A stretch of DNA of 44,031 nucleotides, taken from the NCBI GenBank assembly GCA_947494145.1, contig CANLTZ010000024.1:1-44031 (forward strand), in the 5' to 3' direction. The position numbers and the translations under genes are program-made. Below are positions 1 to 7,422 of the stretch, piece after piece. Source of the stretch: an uncultured Jannaschia sp. GTDB lineage: Bacteria; Pseudomonadota; Alphaproteobacteria; Rhodobacterales; Rhodobacteraceae. Positions within the stretch are counted from its first letter, which is position 1; each line of letters opens with the position of its first letter. The notes under the pieces are model-generated. The model made no database searches, was not told the origin of the DNA, and was given only the letters and a program-made list of their open reading frames with translations.

Positions 1-1043
1 CCAATAAAGGCGACAGGAACGGTGGCGGCAGCAAGCAGGACATGCACCCATGCCGTTCCGGGCGAGAACAGATTGTTTGGGGATGCGAGGCCGACGCAGG
101 TGAGGCCGATCATGGCAAGAGCGACCGCGACGGATTGCAGCCACGCGATCTCAAGGCCAAGATGACCATGGCCAGCGAGCGCGACTGTGCCCGCACTGAA
201 GCCGGCGATGCCCAGATAGAGTGGCATATGCGCGTAGACCCATCTTCGGACGGATTGTGTCGTCCAGACCTGTTCGGCGCGTCGTGCCGCCGCGCTCCGC
301 GCACGGTGAAAGTACCCGACCCAGAACAGGAAGCTGAGCGCCGCGCCGTTGAATGAGACGGTCAGCGCCTCGCGGGTGATGGCTTCGCCATGGGAAAGGC
401 CGTGCAGAGCTGAGGCTACGGCCTCGCCGAGAAGGATGATGGTGAAGAGGCCGAACCGTTCCGGCATGTGCTCCGGATGGGGAAGAGCCTTGTGGCCAGG
501 GCGGGTCAACAGAAGTGGGCTGAGCAGCTCTGCCACTAGCAGAACGATCCATGCCATGGCGCGAAGCGCGTCCGGCAGGAAAGCCACTCCGATCCATGCC
601 ATCCCCTGGACACTGAAAACGAGCGCAGGAAGATGTGCGTCACGTAACTTTCGTTGATGGAAAGCATAGCGCAGATAGGCGGCTGCCAAAAGCAACTTGA
701 AGGCGCCGACGCCGCAGGCAAACCACAGATCGCCGTATTCGGCGCCCGTGGAGCCATAGGCGATCGCAATGATGGCGAGGATCTTTGCAAAGCCGAAGAT
801 GTGCTGGTCCGGCCTATCCTCATCGTAGCGACTGGCCCAGAAGGTATGGCCCACCCAGAGGCTCCAGATGACGAGAAACTGGAGAGCGAAAGCCGCAGCA
901 CCTGAGATCGTGTAGTCCGAAACGTGGCGGTGGGTGAGCGCGGCGACCGCGAGGACGAAGGCGAGATCGAAGTAAAGTTCGAACCAGGTCGCCTTGCGCG
1001 GTTCGCTTCCCGTGTCAGATTGAGTGTCAGGCCGAACAGTCAC
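1..1043 (-). CDS. ltrA: Low-temperature-requirement protein A (LtrA) family membrane protein, C-terminus cut by window edge
   Basis: The minus-strand reading frame is open from a GTG at 1043 to the left edge, so the C-terminus lies outside. It begins with a short polar stretch and then the LtrA-type signature KATWFELYFDLAFVLAVAAL, followed by many hydrophobic segments, including WSLWVGHTFWASRYDEDRP and FGLFTIILLGEAVASALHGL. The acidic FDLAFV and LLGEA motifs are characteristic of LtrA. The family is a multi-pass inner-membrane protein of uncertain function, first linked to low-temperature growth in Listeria. It lies 6 bases after the dps stop and is the last visible gene of the YcaC-GST-Dps-LtrA operon. 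The GTG is chosen because an upstream ATG in another frame stops at once. The family call is firm; the cellular role is not. Confidence 0.85.
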   Translation of the reverse strand, partial: MTVRPDTQSDTGSEPRKATWFELYFDLAFVLAVAALTHRHVSDYTISGAAAFALQFLVIWSLWVGHTFWASRYDEDRPDQHIFGFAKILAIIAIAYGSTGAEYGDLWFACGVGAFKLLLAAAYLRYAFHQRKLRDAHLPALVFSVQGMAWIGVAFLPDALRAMAWIVLLVAELLSPLLLTRPGHKALPHPEHMPERFGLFTIILLGEAVASALHGLSHGEAITREALTVSFNGAALSFLFWVGYFHRARSAAARRAEQVWTTQSVRRWVYAHMPLYLGIAGFSAGTVALAGHGHLGLEIAWLQSVAVALAMIGLTCVGLASPNNLFSPGTAWVHVLLAAATVPVAFI

Positions 1044-1049
1044 ATACAG

Positions 1050-1529
1050 TCAGGTCCTATGGGCCTCGACCATCCATAGCACTTTGTCGAGGTCCCGCGA
1101 CATGCCGGTGAACAGATCGGCGGTCCCCTCATCGCCGATCTCGCTTGCCGATCCGATGGCGCTCCGGACCTCCTCGCCGAAGGTTGCGAGCGCGGAGGAC
1201 AGCGTGTCGACATGATCCCGCGCGTCCGAGATGTCTTCGGGATAGGGCGGCAGTGTCGAGGTCTGGGCCGCTGTCTGCACCGTTCCGCGAGCCTGCCCGC
1301 CAAGTGCGACCAGACGCTCCGCGATGTCGTCCACATGGCCGTCCATCTCGGTATGCAAGCGGTCGAACAGTTCGTGCAGCGCGATGAAGGTCGCGCCTTT
1401 GACGGTCCAATGAGCCTGCTTGATGCTCTGCTTGAGGTCGATCGCTGTGGCGAGACGGGCTTGCAGGAGGTCGATCGCGGCCGTTCGGCTGTTCGAGGGG
1501 AGTGTGTTCTTGGTGACATGAAGGGTCAT
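1050..1529 (-). CDS. dps: Dps family DNA-binding ferritin-like protein
   Basis: This 159-residue protein has the usual Dps length. The ferroxidase ligands are visible with the canonical spacing of His40, His52, Asp67 and Glu71 (12, 15 and 4 residues apart, as in Listeria Dps). They fall in QAHWTVKG, ALHELFDRLH and GHVDDIAERL. Known family role: dodecamers oxidise and store Fe(II) using peroxide and protect DNA. The gene starts 16 bases after the GST stop, with a GAGAAAG-type ribosome site. It is the third gene of a minus-strand stress operon and the only one of the two Dps-like proteins in this window with an intact iron site. Confident. Confidence 0.93.
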   Translation of the reverse strand: MTLHVTKNTLPSNSRTAAIDLLQARLATAIDLKQSIKQAHWTVKGATFIALHELFDRLHTEMDGHVDDIAERLVALGGQARGTVQTAAQTSTLPPYPEDISDARDHVDTLSSALATFGEEVRSAIGSASEIGDEGTADLFTGMSRDLDKVLWMVEAHRT

Positions 1530-1545
1530 TGCGGCGTTCTTTCTC

Positions 1546-2211
1546 TCAGGTGTCGGCGATGAGGGGCGGCAGGCCCTGGGCGGTCATGGCCGCGGCGACG
1601 CCGGGGTCTTGCGCCAGCCGCTGCATCAGGCCGTGAAGGTTCGGATAGGCGCTGGTCGGCGTGGTGAGCCCATACCCCCAACGCGCCATGGGAAAGAGAT
1701 AAGCGTCGATCGCGCTGCGCCTGTCGCCCAGGAAATGAGGCCCATCGCCTAGATCGGCCTCCAGACGTTGCAGGGCCTTCGCAATTAGCCGCTCAGCTGC
1801 GGCCTTCACATGCGCCGCATCCTCCGGGGTCCTGGCGCCGTAGCGCTGCGGCACGAACCACGGCCAGAAATGGGGATGCAGTGTGCCGCCTAGGGTGATG
1901 ATCAGCCGCTCGAAGCGAAAGCGCTCCGTTGGCGTCGCGTCAGGCCCCGGACCGAGCGCCGGAAACCGACGGGCGAGGTGAAGCAGGATCGCGGAAGCTT
2001 CGGTCAGCACCTCATCGTCTGTGACGAGGGTTGGAACCACACCGGCGGGATTGATCGCGAGATAGTCCGGCGAGATCAGGTTCTCGCGGGTCACTTCGAT
2101 TGCGCGATAAGGCGCACCCGCCCATTCCAGCGCGATATGGACGCCAAGCGCACAGGTGCCCGGCATGTAGTAAAGCGTCATCTCGCCTTGGGTGTTTGGA
2201 GCGTCCGTCAC
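1546..2211 (-). CDS. Glutathione S-transferase family protein
   Basis: A thioredoxin-fold N-terminal domain starts at MTLYYMPGTCALGVHIALEW and contains the cis-proline region NPAGVVPTLVTDD and the glutathione gamma-glutamyl-binding TEASAILLHLARRF. A helical C-terminal domain with the N-capping-type SAIDAYLFPMARWGY follows. Family role: conjugation of glutathione to electrophiles, or peroxide and disulfide chemistry. The substrate is unknown. Starts are possible at 2244 (ATG, overlapping the upstream gene by 23 bases), 2217 (GTG) and 2211 (GTG). I chose 2211 because GAAGG sits seven bases upstream. Overlap or near overlap with the YcaC-like gene indicates co-transcription. A Cys in the MPGTC position resembles beta-class GSTs. 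Confidence 0.9.
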   Translation of the reverse strand: MTDAPNTQGEMTLYYMPGTCALGVHIALEWAGAPYRAIEVTRENLISPDYLAINPAGVVPTLVTDDEVLTEASAILLHLARRFPALGPGPDATPTERFRFERLIITLGGTLHPHFWPWFVPQRYGARTPEDAAHVKAAAERLIAKALQRLEADLGDGPHFLGDRRSAIDAYLFPMARWGYGLTTPTSAYPNLHGLMQRLAQDPGVAAAMTAQGLPPLIADT

Positions 2212-2221
2212 CGTCACGCCT

Positions 2222-2812
2222 TCATGCGATCGGCGGGATGACATCGGTGAACAGAAGCTGGATGAGCTGCTGGCCTTCCGGCGTCGACCAATCCTGCGCC
2301 AGTTCGGCGATCAGCGTGTTGGTGGCGGTGAGCACCACGCCCGCATCCTCCATCCGGCGGCGCGACATGTCCTCGGACAGATCGAAGGGCGAGCCGGAGG
2401 CGTCCATGACCGCCTGCACGCCGTAACCGGCTTTCACAGCGTCAATGGCCGGGAAGACGAGGCACACATCGGTGGTCACGCCCGCCATGATCAGGTTTGT
2501 CCGGCCCGTCGCCTCGACGGCCTGCCTGAAGGGATCATAGGCCCAGGCATTGACGACGCCCGGCCGCTTGATGCGGCCCGCAAAGGCTTCCGGGTGCAGC
2601 TCTTCCAGCTCCGGGATCAACGGCCCCTGCACATGGTCCTCCTGGCTGGAGGTCATCACAACGGGCATGTCGAAAATCCGGGCCATCTTCGCCAGCGCGA
2701 TGGCGTTGCGTTTGGCGTCCTCCATCGGGATGTTCTTAATGAGTTGCATGGTGCCCACCTGATGGTCGATGAGCAGCAAGGCGCTGTTTTCGGGCGCGAA
2801 TGGTTCGGACAT
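2222..2812 (-). CDS. Isochorismatase-fold cysteine hydrolase, YcaC-like
   Basis: This 196-residue isochorismatase-like hydrolase has the family triad Asp16 (ALLLIDHQVG), Lys82 (AGRIKRPGV) and Cys117 (GVTTDVCLVF), with the cis-peptide VTTD motif just before the cysteine. The overall pattern (LLLIDHQ, TSSQEDHVQGPL, DASGSPFDLSEDMSRRRM) is that of YcaC-type hydrolases, whose physiological substrate is unknown. The ATG at 2812 is preferred over longer in-frame starts to 2923. GGGGAAC precedes it at proper distance, and the extra N-terminal residues read like untranslated leader. It heads the minus-strand operon and diverges from the AraC array. A TTCTGGATTT motif, shared with other promoters here, lies about 90 bases upstream. 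Confidence 0.88.
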   Translation of the reverse strand: MSEPFAPENSALLLIDHQVGTMQLIKNIPMEDAKRNAIALAKMARIFDMPVVMTSSQEDHVQGPLIPELEELHPEAFAGRIKRPGVVNAWAYDPFRQAVEATGRTNLIMAGVTTDVCLVFPAIDAVKAGYGVQAVMDASGSPFDLSEDMSRRRMEDAGVVLTATNTLIAELAQDWSTPEGQQLIQLLFTDVIPPIA

Positions 2813-2900
2813 GGCGGTGTTCCCCATTTCAAAGATGAAATCCAGTTGGTTTTCGACTATAATCGACCGTAACGGCGCTGTTTTCTGTAACCGCAAGTCT

Positions 2901-2917
2901 GATTCTGGATTTCTTCG
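2901..2917 (-). promoter_or_regulatory. Operator-like motif in the YcaC / AraC-array divergent promoter region
   Basis: The plus strand reads GATTCTGGATTTCTTCG, so the strand of the YcaC-like gene carries AATCCAGAATC. The same core with the same flank occurs at 7233-7251. TCCAGAATAC variants occur at 7317-7326 and 12637-12646. The surrounding 2813-3064 interval holds no gene. It also contains the dyad-like GGAATTCGGAATCCCG just downstream (about 2925-2940). Function as an AraC-array operator is inferred from recurrence and position only. Confidence 0.45.
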
Positions 2918-3064
2918 TCCCATGGGAATTCGGAATCCCGAAATTCTTCCAGAAGAGCAGGTTTAGAGCGGATGGTAGAAGATAGTGATCATTTAGAGGG
3001 GATGCATTGAGCGCGTTCGGACAACCCGTTCCGAGCGAGAGATGACGGAGACACGACGTTGGGC

Positions 3065-3139
3065 GCAGGAGCGACAAATCTGACCGACTTCTATCGAAGG
3101 TCGGGTCACGCGGACCTCCCGCAGGAGGTGCGGGGATGA
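3065..3139 (+). pseudogene. Decayed 3' end of a further AraC gene in front of the array
   Basis: The leader of the first intact AraC gene aligns, with small deletions, to the 3' ends of the four array genes. TGACCGAC, then a TTC..CGA..AAG-like stretch, then GTCACG, then GCAGGAGGTGCGGGGATGA, follow in the order seen at 5718-5788 (TGACCGAC, TTCCGCGAGAAG, GTCACG, AAGGAGGTGCGGGGGTGA). The final ATGA is both the ghost's stop and the start codon of the first intact gene, as at the real junctions. I infer a fifth unit that was lost or mutated, leaving its ribosome site in service. The alignment was done by eye. Confidence 0.5.
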
Positions 3140-4017
3140 GCGTTGCGTATCGAGACCACTTCGAGTTCTATACCAAAGGACCCTACGCGCCTTTCGTTCG
3201 GGAAACACGCTCTTCGGGTACGGAGCCGATTCGGATCATCCACGCTGTGCAGCCTGAGGGCGATTTTTCTGACCCGGCTCACACTGACGTAATGCTGACG
3301 TTCGCTTTGTCGGCGGGTGCGCCGATCACGAGGGATTTTGGAGGCGGCAAGCTCCGCCTATCGCACCGGCGAGGTGATTTGGAACTGCAAGCTCCCAGCT
3401 TTGCGACGACTGTCCTTGCGGAGGGTGATCACGAGGTTTTGGCCTTTATTTTGCCCATCGCCGGTGTTCGAGCAGTCCTTGAGGACGCGCAGCCGCACTT
3501 CGATGGTGATTTTGGGCATCTACATGCGGCGCCGTTCCGCGATTTCTTCCTCGAACAGCTGTGCAACCGGCTCTGGGCGGAGAGCGAGGCGGGCAATCCG
3601 CACGGCGATATTTTTGCCGATTCCGCCCTCGCCATGATCGCGGCGACACTGTTGGGGCTGGCGCATCGGAGCGCTCCTTTCTCAGGGCGGCGTATCGACC
3701 ACGCGGCCTCTACAGTTGCCGACTATGTCGAGGCTCACTTGGACCAGTCCATCGGGTTGCGCGATCTGGCGGCGCTGGCAGATGCGCCGGAGACGCAGTT
3801 CCTGAGCGATTTCAAAGCGACCTTCGGCGCAACGCCCCACCAATACGTCCTCTCCCGCCGCATCGCGCGGGCGCAGGAACTGCTGGCGGCGGGTGCGATG
3901 CCGCTGGCCGAGATCGCCTATGCCTGCGGCTTCGCATCCCAGAGCCACATGACGGACGTCTTCCGCGAGAAGCTCGGCGTGACGCCGGGGCGGTATCGCA
4001 AGGAGGTGCGGGAGTGA
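3136..4017 (+). CDS. AraC-family transcriptional regulator, array unit 1
   Basis: This 293-residue protein has an N-terminal sensor-like domain (from YRDHFEFYTKGPY to about residue 170) and a C-terminal AraC double helix-turn-helix. The first HTH is around GLRDLAALADAPETQF. The second is in PLAEIAYACGFASQSHMTDV, with the family end LGVTPGRYRKEV. The sensor domain is close to that of unit 3 (both EFYT.GPY, EPIRII or DPIRII, GDFSDPA, LHAAPFR, SEAGNPHGD), so units 1 and 3 are sister duplicates. AGGAGGTG lies just upstream of the ATG. The stop overlaps the GTG of unit 2. It is probably a DNA-binding activator; the ligand is unknown. Confidence 0.93.
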   Translation: MSVAYRDHFEFYTKGPYAPFVRETRSSGTEPIRIIHAVQPEGDFSDPAHTDVMLTFALSAGAPITRDFGGGKLRLSHRRGDLELQAPSFATTVLAEGDHEVLAFILPIAGVRAVLEDAQPHFDGDFGHLHAAPFRDFFLEQLCNRLWAESEAGNPHGDIFADSALAMIAATLLGLAHRSAPFSGRRIDHAASTVADYVEAHLDQSIGLRDLAALADAPETQFLSDFKATFGATPHQYVLSRRIARAQELLAAGAMPLAEIAYACGFASQSHMTDVFREKLGVTPGRYRKEVRE

Positions 4018-4904
4018 GCGAAACTCTGACAGTAGCCGACCATTATCGACGCCATCCAGGCTATTCCCGCTTTGAACAAGAGCATCGCGGTGGTGGCGGT
4101 TATGGCTTGACCTTCATCAGTTCGAAGCAGACGGCCCACGATTTTACGGACCCCGAAGTCGATGAGCTCGTTGTTATGCTGTCGCTTCGGTCCAACATGC
4201 CATTCCGTTGGCAAATCGGCGATGGCTGGTCCGACGAGCATCGGTTTGCGACGGGAAGCATGAACGTCTGCCCCGTCGCTACGAACATCGAGTACGACTG
4301 CGGCGGTGATCATGACGTTCTCTTGGTGGCTTGTCCCAGGCGCAGGCTTGAGGGTTTGCTTTATGAGTACGGTCAGCATTCTTTGGAGGTCTTCGCACCT
4401 CTCCACAGCCAGACAGTCGTTCACGACGGCGATGTCTCGTCGGCTATCTTGACCATGTGGCGACAATCTGAACGCAACGGCGATGCGTCGGCGATGATGA
4501 TCGACGGTCTATGGCAAGTGATCGTGGCGCGGTTCCTATCGCGCGCGTCGGTCGACGTGGATGTGCAAGGGCAATTCCTGACACCGACTCAGATCGAACA
4601 ACTCGAAGCATTCCTCACGGAACGTCTGCACGATCCCATCAACACAAATGACCTCGCTCAAGCCATGCACATGCAGCCGGCCCATCTCTCGGTGAGCATC
4701 CGGACAACAACGGGCCAGACCCCCCACCAATACGTCCTTTCTCGGCGCATCGCCCGGGCGCAGGAACTGCTGGCAGCGGGGAAGATGCCGCTCGCCGAGA
4801 TCGCCTATGCCTGCGGCTTCGCTTCCCAGAGCCATATGACCGATGTCTTCCGCGAGAAGCTGGGCGTGACGCCGGGGCGGTATCGCAAGGAGGTGCGGGG
4901 ATGA
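4014..4904 (+). CDS. AraC-family transcriptional regulator, array unit 2
   Basis: This 296-residue regulator starts at a GTG that overlaps the stop of unit 1 (GTGA). An AAGGAGGTG lies just upstream, within the coding end of unit 1. Its N-terminal domain (VSETLTVADHYRRHPG, SSKQTAHDFTDPEVDELVVM) is unlike units 1 and 3. From TPHQYVLSRRIARAQELLAA to the stop it is almost identical to them. The first HTH (NTNDLAQAMHMQPAHL) also differs, so conservation is confined to about the last 60 residues, which carry the second HTH. A longer frame exists upstream but lies inside unit 1. Role: DNA-binding regulator; ligand unknown. Confidence 0.92.
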   Translation: MSETLTVADHYRRHPGYSRFEQEHRGGGGYGLTFISSKQTAHDFTDPEVDELVVMLSLRSNMPFRWQIGDGWSDEHRFATGSMNVCPVATNIEYDCGGDHDVLLVACPRRRLEGLLYEYGQHSLEVFAPLHSQTVVHDGDVSSAILTMWRQSERNGDASAMMIDGLWQVIVARFLSRASVDVDVQGQFLTPTQIEQLEAFLTERLHDPINTNDLAQAMHMQPAHLSVSIRTTTGQTPHQYVLSRRIARAQELLAAGKMPLAEIAYACGFASQSHMTDVFREKLGVTPGRYRKEVRG

Positions 4905-5788
4905 ATTCGCAGTATCAAGATCACTTCGAGTTCTACACCCGCGGACCCTATTCGCAATACGTGACGGAAACCCGCTCGGGGGGGGCAGACCCCATCCGCA
5001 TCATAGAAGCGTCCCAGCCTGAGGGGGATTTCTCCGACCCTGCCCAGCCTGATATCGTCCTTACTGAGATACTACATCATTCTGGTCACTCCGCGCGGGA
5101 CTTCGGCCTGGGGCGACGTCGCTTTCGCTTCAGACGAGGAGATCTCGAGGTGCAGCCGCCCGGCCTCGCTACCGAGATTCTGTCTGAAGCGGACCACAGA
5201 GTCCGCGTATTTGTTCTTCCGTTCGATCGCCTGAAAACCGCTATCGAGGCTGACCTGCCGACATTCGACGGAGACTTCGGCCCCCTCCACGCAGCCCCGT
5301 TCCGAAACGTCTTCCTAGGGCATATCTGCCAGTGTCTGTGGGACGAGAGCGAGGCAGGGAACCCGCATGGGGACCTCTTTGCCGACGGTGCCCTGCTTGC
5401 CATGGGCGCGACACTTCTACGCCTGTGGGACGGCGCGCGCCTCGACAGCGTCGGTACGCCTTTTCCCGATAGGCTTAGGACTCGGATCGAAGAATTCCTC
5501 AACGCTAGTCTTGATCAGAACCTTGCCGTGCGTGACCTAGCGGCGCTGGCGGACACGCCTGAAGCCGCCTTCACACGATCTTTCAAGGCGACGTTCAACC
5601 AAACCCCCCATCAATACGTCCTGACCCGCCGCATCGCCCGGGCGCAGGAGCTCCTGGCGGCGGGCGACATGCCGCTGGCCGAAATCGCCTATGCCTGCGG
5701 CTTCGCCTCGCAGAGCCACATGACCGACGTCTTCCGCGAGAAGCTCGGCGTCACGCCCGGGCGGTATCGGAAGGAGGTGCGGGGGTGA
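4901..5788 (+). CDS. AraC-family transcriptional regulator, array unit 3
   Basis: This 295-residue regulator begins at ATG in an ATGA overlap with unit 2. The sensor domain (YQDHFEFYTRGPYSQYV) resembles unit 1 throughout. The first HTH (VRDLAALADTPEAAFTRSFK) is also unit-1-like, and the last 60 residues match the array consensus (TPHQYVLTRRIARAQELL to RYRKEVRG). An eight-G tract at 4978-4985 codes for part of RSGGADP and is in frame here. A similar G8 tract breaks the related AraC gene at 31512. It ends with AAGGAGGTG followed by a GTGA overlap to unit 4. Probable transcriptional activator; ligand unknown. Confidence 0.93.
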   Translation: MNSQYQDHFEFYTRGPYSQYVTETRSGGADPIRIIEASQPEGDFSDPAQPDIVLTEILHHSGHSARDFGLGRRRFRFRRGDLEVQPPGLATEILSEADHRVRVFVLPFDRLKTAIEADLPTFDGDFGPLHAAPFRNVFLGHICQCLWDESEAGNPHGDLFADGALLAMGATLLRLWDGARLDSVGTPFPDRLRTRIEEFLNASLDQNLAVRDLAALADTPEAAFTRSFKATFNQTPHQYVLTRRIARAQELLAAGDMPLAEIAYACGFASQSHMTDVFREKLGVTPGRYRKEVRG

Positions 5789-6672
5789 GCGAGACGCAAC
5801 ATTTGCTGCAGGCTTACGATCAAAACGTCGCCTACGAAAGCATAGAACGGCACTACAAGACCGACGGCGAGCTTCCTGTCGAGTTCATCCGAATGCATCA
5901 GCCGGAGATCGAGGCAAGTTTCGAAGAGCGGGGAGATATTGCCGTCGTCCTGGCTTGGGACGCGAAGGGAGACACGGTTGTCGATTTCGGCGAGGGCAAG
6001 AAGTACCTCAATCAAAAAGGCGGCTTCTATGTCAATCCGATCGGCGGCGACTATTGGTTTCGCCAGACCCAATCTGCCGAGCTACTCATTGTCAGCGCAG
6101 ATCTGACGTCGTTGGCGAACAGCCTCGCTATCACCAAGGAAGCGCTTACCCAAGCTACTCGGCCCTTGCACGACCGACTCGTGGTGGATCCGCAGCTCGC
6201 CGACTGGACAAAGCGGCTGTGGCTGAGCGCTGAACGGGAAGGCGCATTTGCTTCCCTTGCCGTCGATCATGGTCTCATCGCGCTCGTCTGCGCGCTATTG
6301 GACAGAGCCGTTGGCGGTGCCCGCTCGGGTGACGACGTCGTTCCGCTCTCCTCTGCTGAATTGGATAAGTGCTACGACTTCATCGAAGACCGCTTGGAGA
6401 CGCCGCTGAGGTTACATGATCTCAGCAATGCAATAGGTTGCGCGCAGGTCCACCTGGCCGCTGCCTTCAAGACAGCGACCGGCCAAACGCCGCACCAGTA
6501 CGTCCTCTCCCGCCGCATCGCGCGGGCGCAGGAACTGCTGGCAGCGGGGAAGATTGCGCTCGCCGAGATCGCCTATGCCTGCGGCTTCGCCTCCCAGAGC
6601 CATATGACGGACGTCTTCCGCGAGAAGCTGGGCGTCACGCCGGGGCGGTATCGGAAAGAAGTGCGGAGTTAA
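5785..6672 (+). CDS. AraC-family transcriptional regulator, array unit 4
   Basis: This 295-residue regulator starts at a GTG overlapping the stop of unit 3. The N-terminal domain (SETQHLLQAYDQNVAYESIE, MHQPEIEASFEERGDIAVVL, VVDFGEGKKYLNQKGGFYVN) is distinct from units 1-3. The first HTH (LHDLSNAIGCAQVHLAAAFK) is also distinct. The C-terminal 60 residues match the array consensus except KIA for the usual KMP or DMP, and a final Ser. It is the last gene of the array and converges on a Dps-like gene. A hairpin sits between the two stops. A broken inverted copy of this junction is present at 15327-15588. Confidence 0.93.
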   Translation: MSETQHLLQAYDQNVAYESIERHYKTDGELPVEFIRMHQPEIEASFEERGDIAVVLAWDAKGDTVVDFGEGKKYLNQKGGFYVNPIGGDYWFRQTQSAELLIVSADLTSLANSLAITKEALTQATRPLHDRLVVDPQLADWTKRLWLSAEREGAFASLAVDHGLIALVCALLDRAVGGARSGDDVVPLSSAELDKCYDFIEDRLETPLRLHDLSNAIGCAQVHLAAAFKTATGQTPHQYVLSRRIARAQELLAAGKIALAEIAYACGFASQSHMTDVFREKLGVTPGRYRKEVRS

Positions 6673-6678
6673 GGTGAC

Positions 6679-6697
6679 GCGCCCTATTGTAGGGCGC
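6679..6697. terminator. Hairpin between convergent AraC unit 4 and Dps-like gene
   Basis: A perfect 8-bp stem, GCGCCCTA/TAGGGCGC, with a three-base loop sits between the two convergent stops and includes the stop codon of the Dps-like gene. No T-run follows on either side, so intrinsic termination is uncertain. Transcript-end protection is equally possible. Confidence 0.4.
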
Positions 6698-7154
6698 TGC
6701 CTTCCGGTCGAATAAGACCCTGAAGGCTCACCCGGCAACGGTCGTGGCAGTGTTTCAGCTGCTCCAGAAGACCGATCGTTTTTTTATCACCTCCAATCGG
6801 CATCGTGACTTCCAGCGTATCGATGTCCCGCAGGATCTGGTCGTGGTCGTCGATGAGTTGACCGATCATGTCCGCCGCCTTTCGCTGCGCCAGTTCCTGT
6901 TTGATCGATGAACTGCCCACTAGATCTGGGTAGCTTGGCGGAAGATCGCGGCCGAGGGAGATGATGCGGAGCGCGAGGTCATCGGCGGCGTCATCGAGAT
7001 CACGGTGGTCCTGCCGAATGATCGCCCGCAATCCGGTTCCCACATCGCCGTTCACGCGCCAGGAGAGATGCCGCGCCTTGTAAAGAAGGACGAAATTGTC
7101 GGCGAGAAGGCGGAGCAATCCGCCGGACGTGATCTCTTCGACTGTCGGGGCCAT
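6684..7154 (-). CDS. Dps-like ferritin-fold protein lacking the canonical ferroxidase residues
   Basis: A 156-residue protein starts at ATG 7154 with AAAAAAGGAA upstream; longer in-frame starts add only low-quality leader. Dps-type features are visible: LLADNFVLLYKARHLSWRVN at the first helix, DHRDLDDAADDLALRIISLG at the second, and a long C-terminal helix (MIGQLIDDHDQILRDIDTLE). Aligned to the Dps at 1050-1529, the second ferroxidase His and the Glu are replaced (Arg43 and Leu62 by my alignment), so iron oxidation by the usual site is doubtful. It is transcribed away from the aldehyde dehydrogenase operon from a shared promoter region. It is probably a stress protein. Confidence 0.82.
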   Translation of the reverse strand: MAPTVEEITSGGLLRLLADNFVLLYKARHLSWRVNGDVGTGLRAIIRQDHRDLDDAADDLALRIISLGRDLPPSYPDLVGSSSIKQELAQRKAADMIGQLIDDHDQILRDIDTLEVTMPIGGDKKTIGLLEQLKHCHDRCRVSLQGLIRPEGSALQ

Positions 7155-7216
7155 GCCGTTCCTTTTTTGTCTTGAGACGAACGTCACAGAAAGACGGCAA
7201 AGAGGATATGGGTGTC

Positions 7217-7326
7217 TTCTGGATTTGCCGTCGATTCTGGATTTCTCTTCGGTGCCTTCGCCAAGCAACGCCTCGATTTCGAGACGTCAAATGAAATCCT
7301 GAATCCCTATTTGCGGTCCAGAATAC
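7217..7326. promoter_or_regulatory. Cluster of operator-like motifs in the Dps-like / aldehyde dehydrogenase divergent promoter
   Basis: Two copies of TTCTGGATTT (7217-7226 and 7235-7244) lie 18 bases apart, facing the Dps-like gene. On the other strand TCCTGAAT (7297-7304) and TCCAGAAT (7317-7324) lie 20 bases apart, facing the dehydrogenase. GGTCCAGAATAC at 7315-7326 is identical to 12635-12646. Tandem direct half-sites at about two helical turns are typical of AraC-family operators. The whole 7155-7422 interval is non-coding. That these bind the array proteins is inference. Confidence 0.5.
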
Positions 7327-7422
7327 GCGACCAAAACCGTTGTTTACCTTTCGAATAAGTCTCGCGCACCGAAGCCGGTGCCGGACCTCTGCAGCCCCGC
7401 TTTTTCGAAAGGAGACGTCCCC

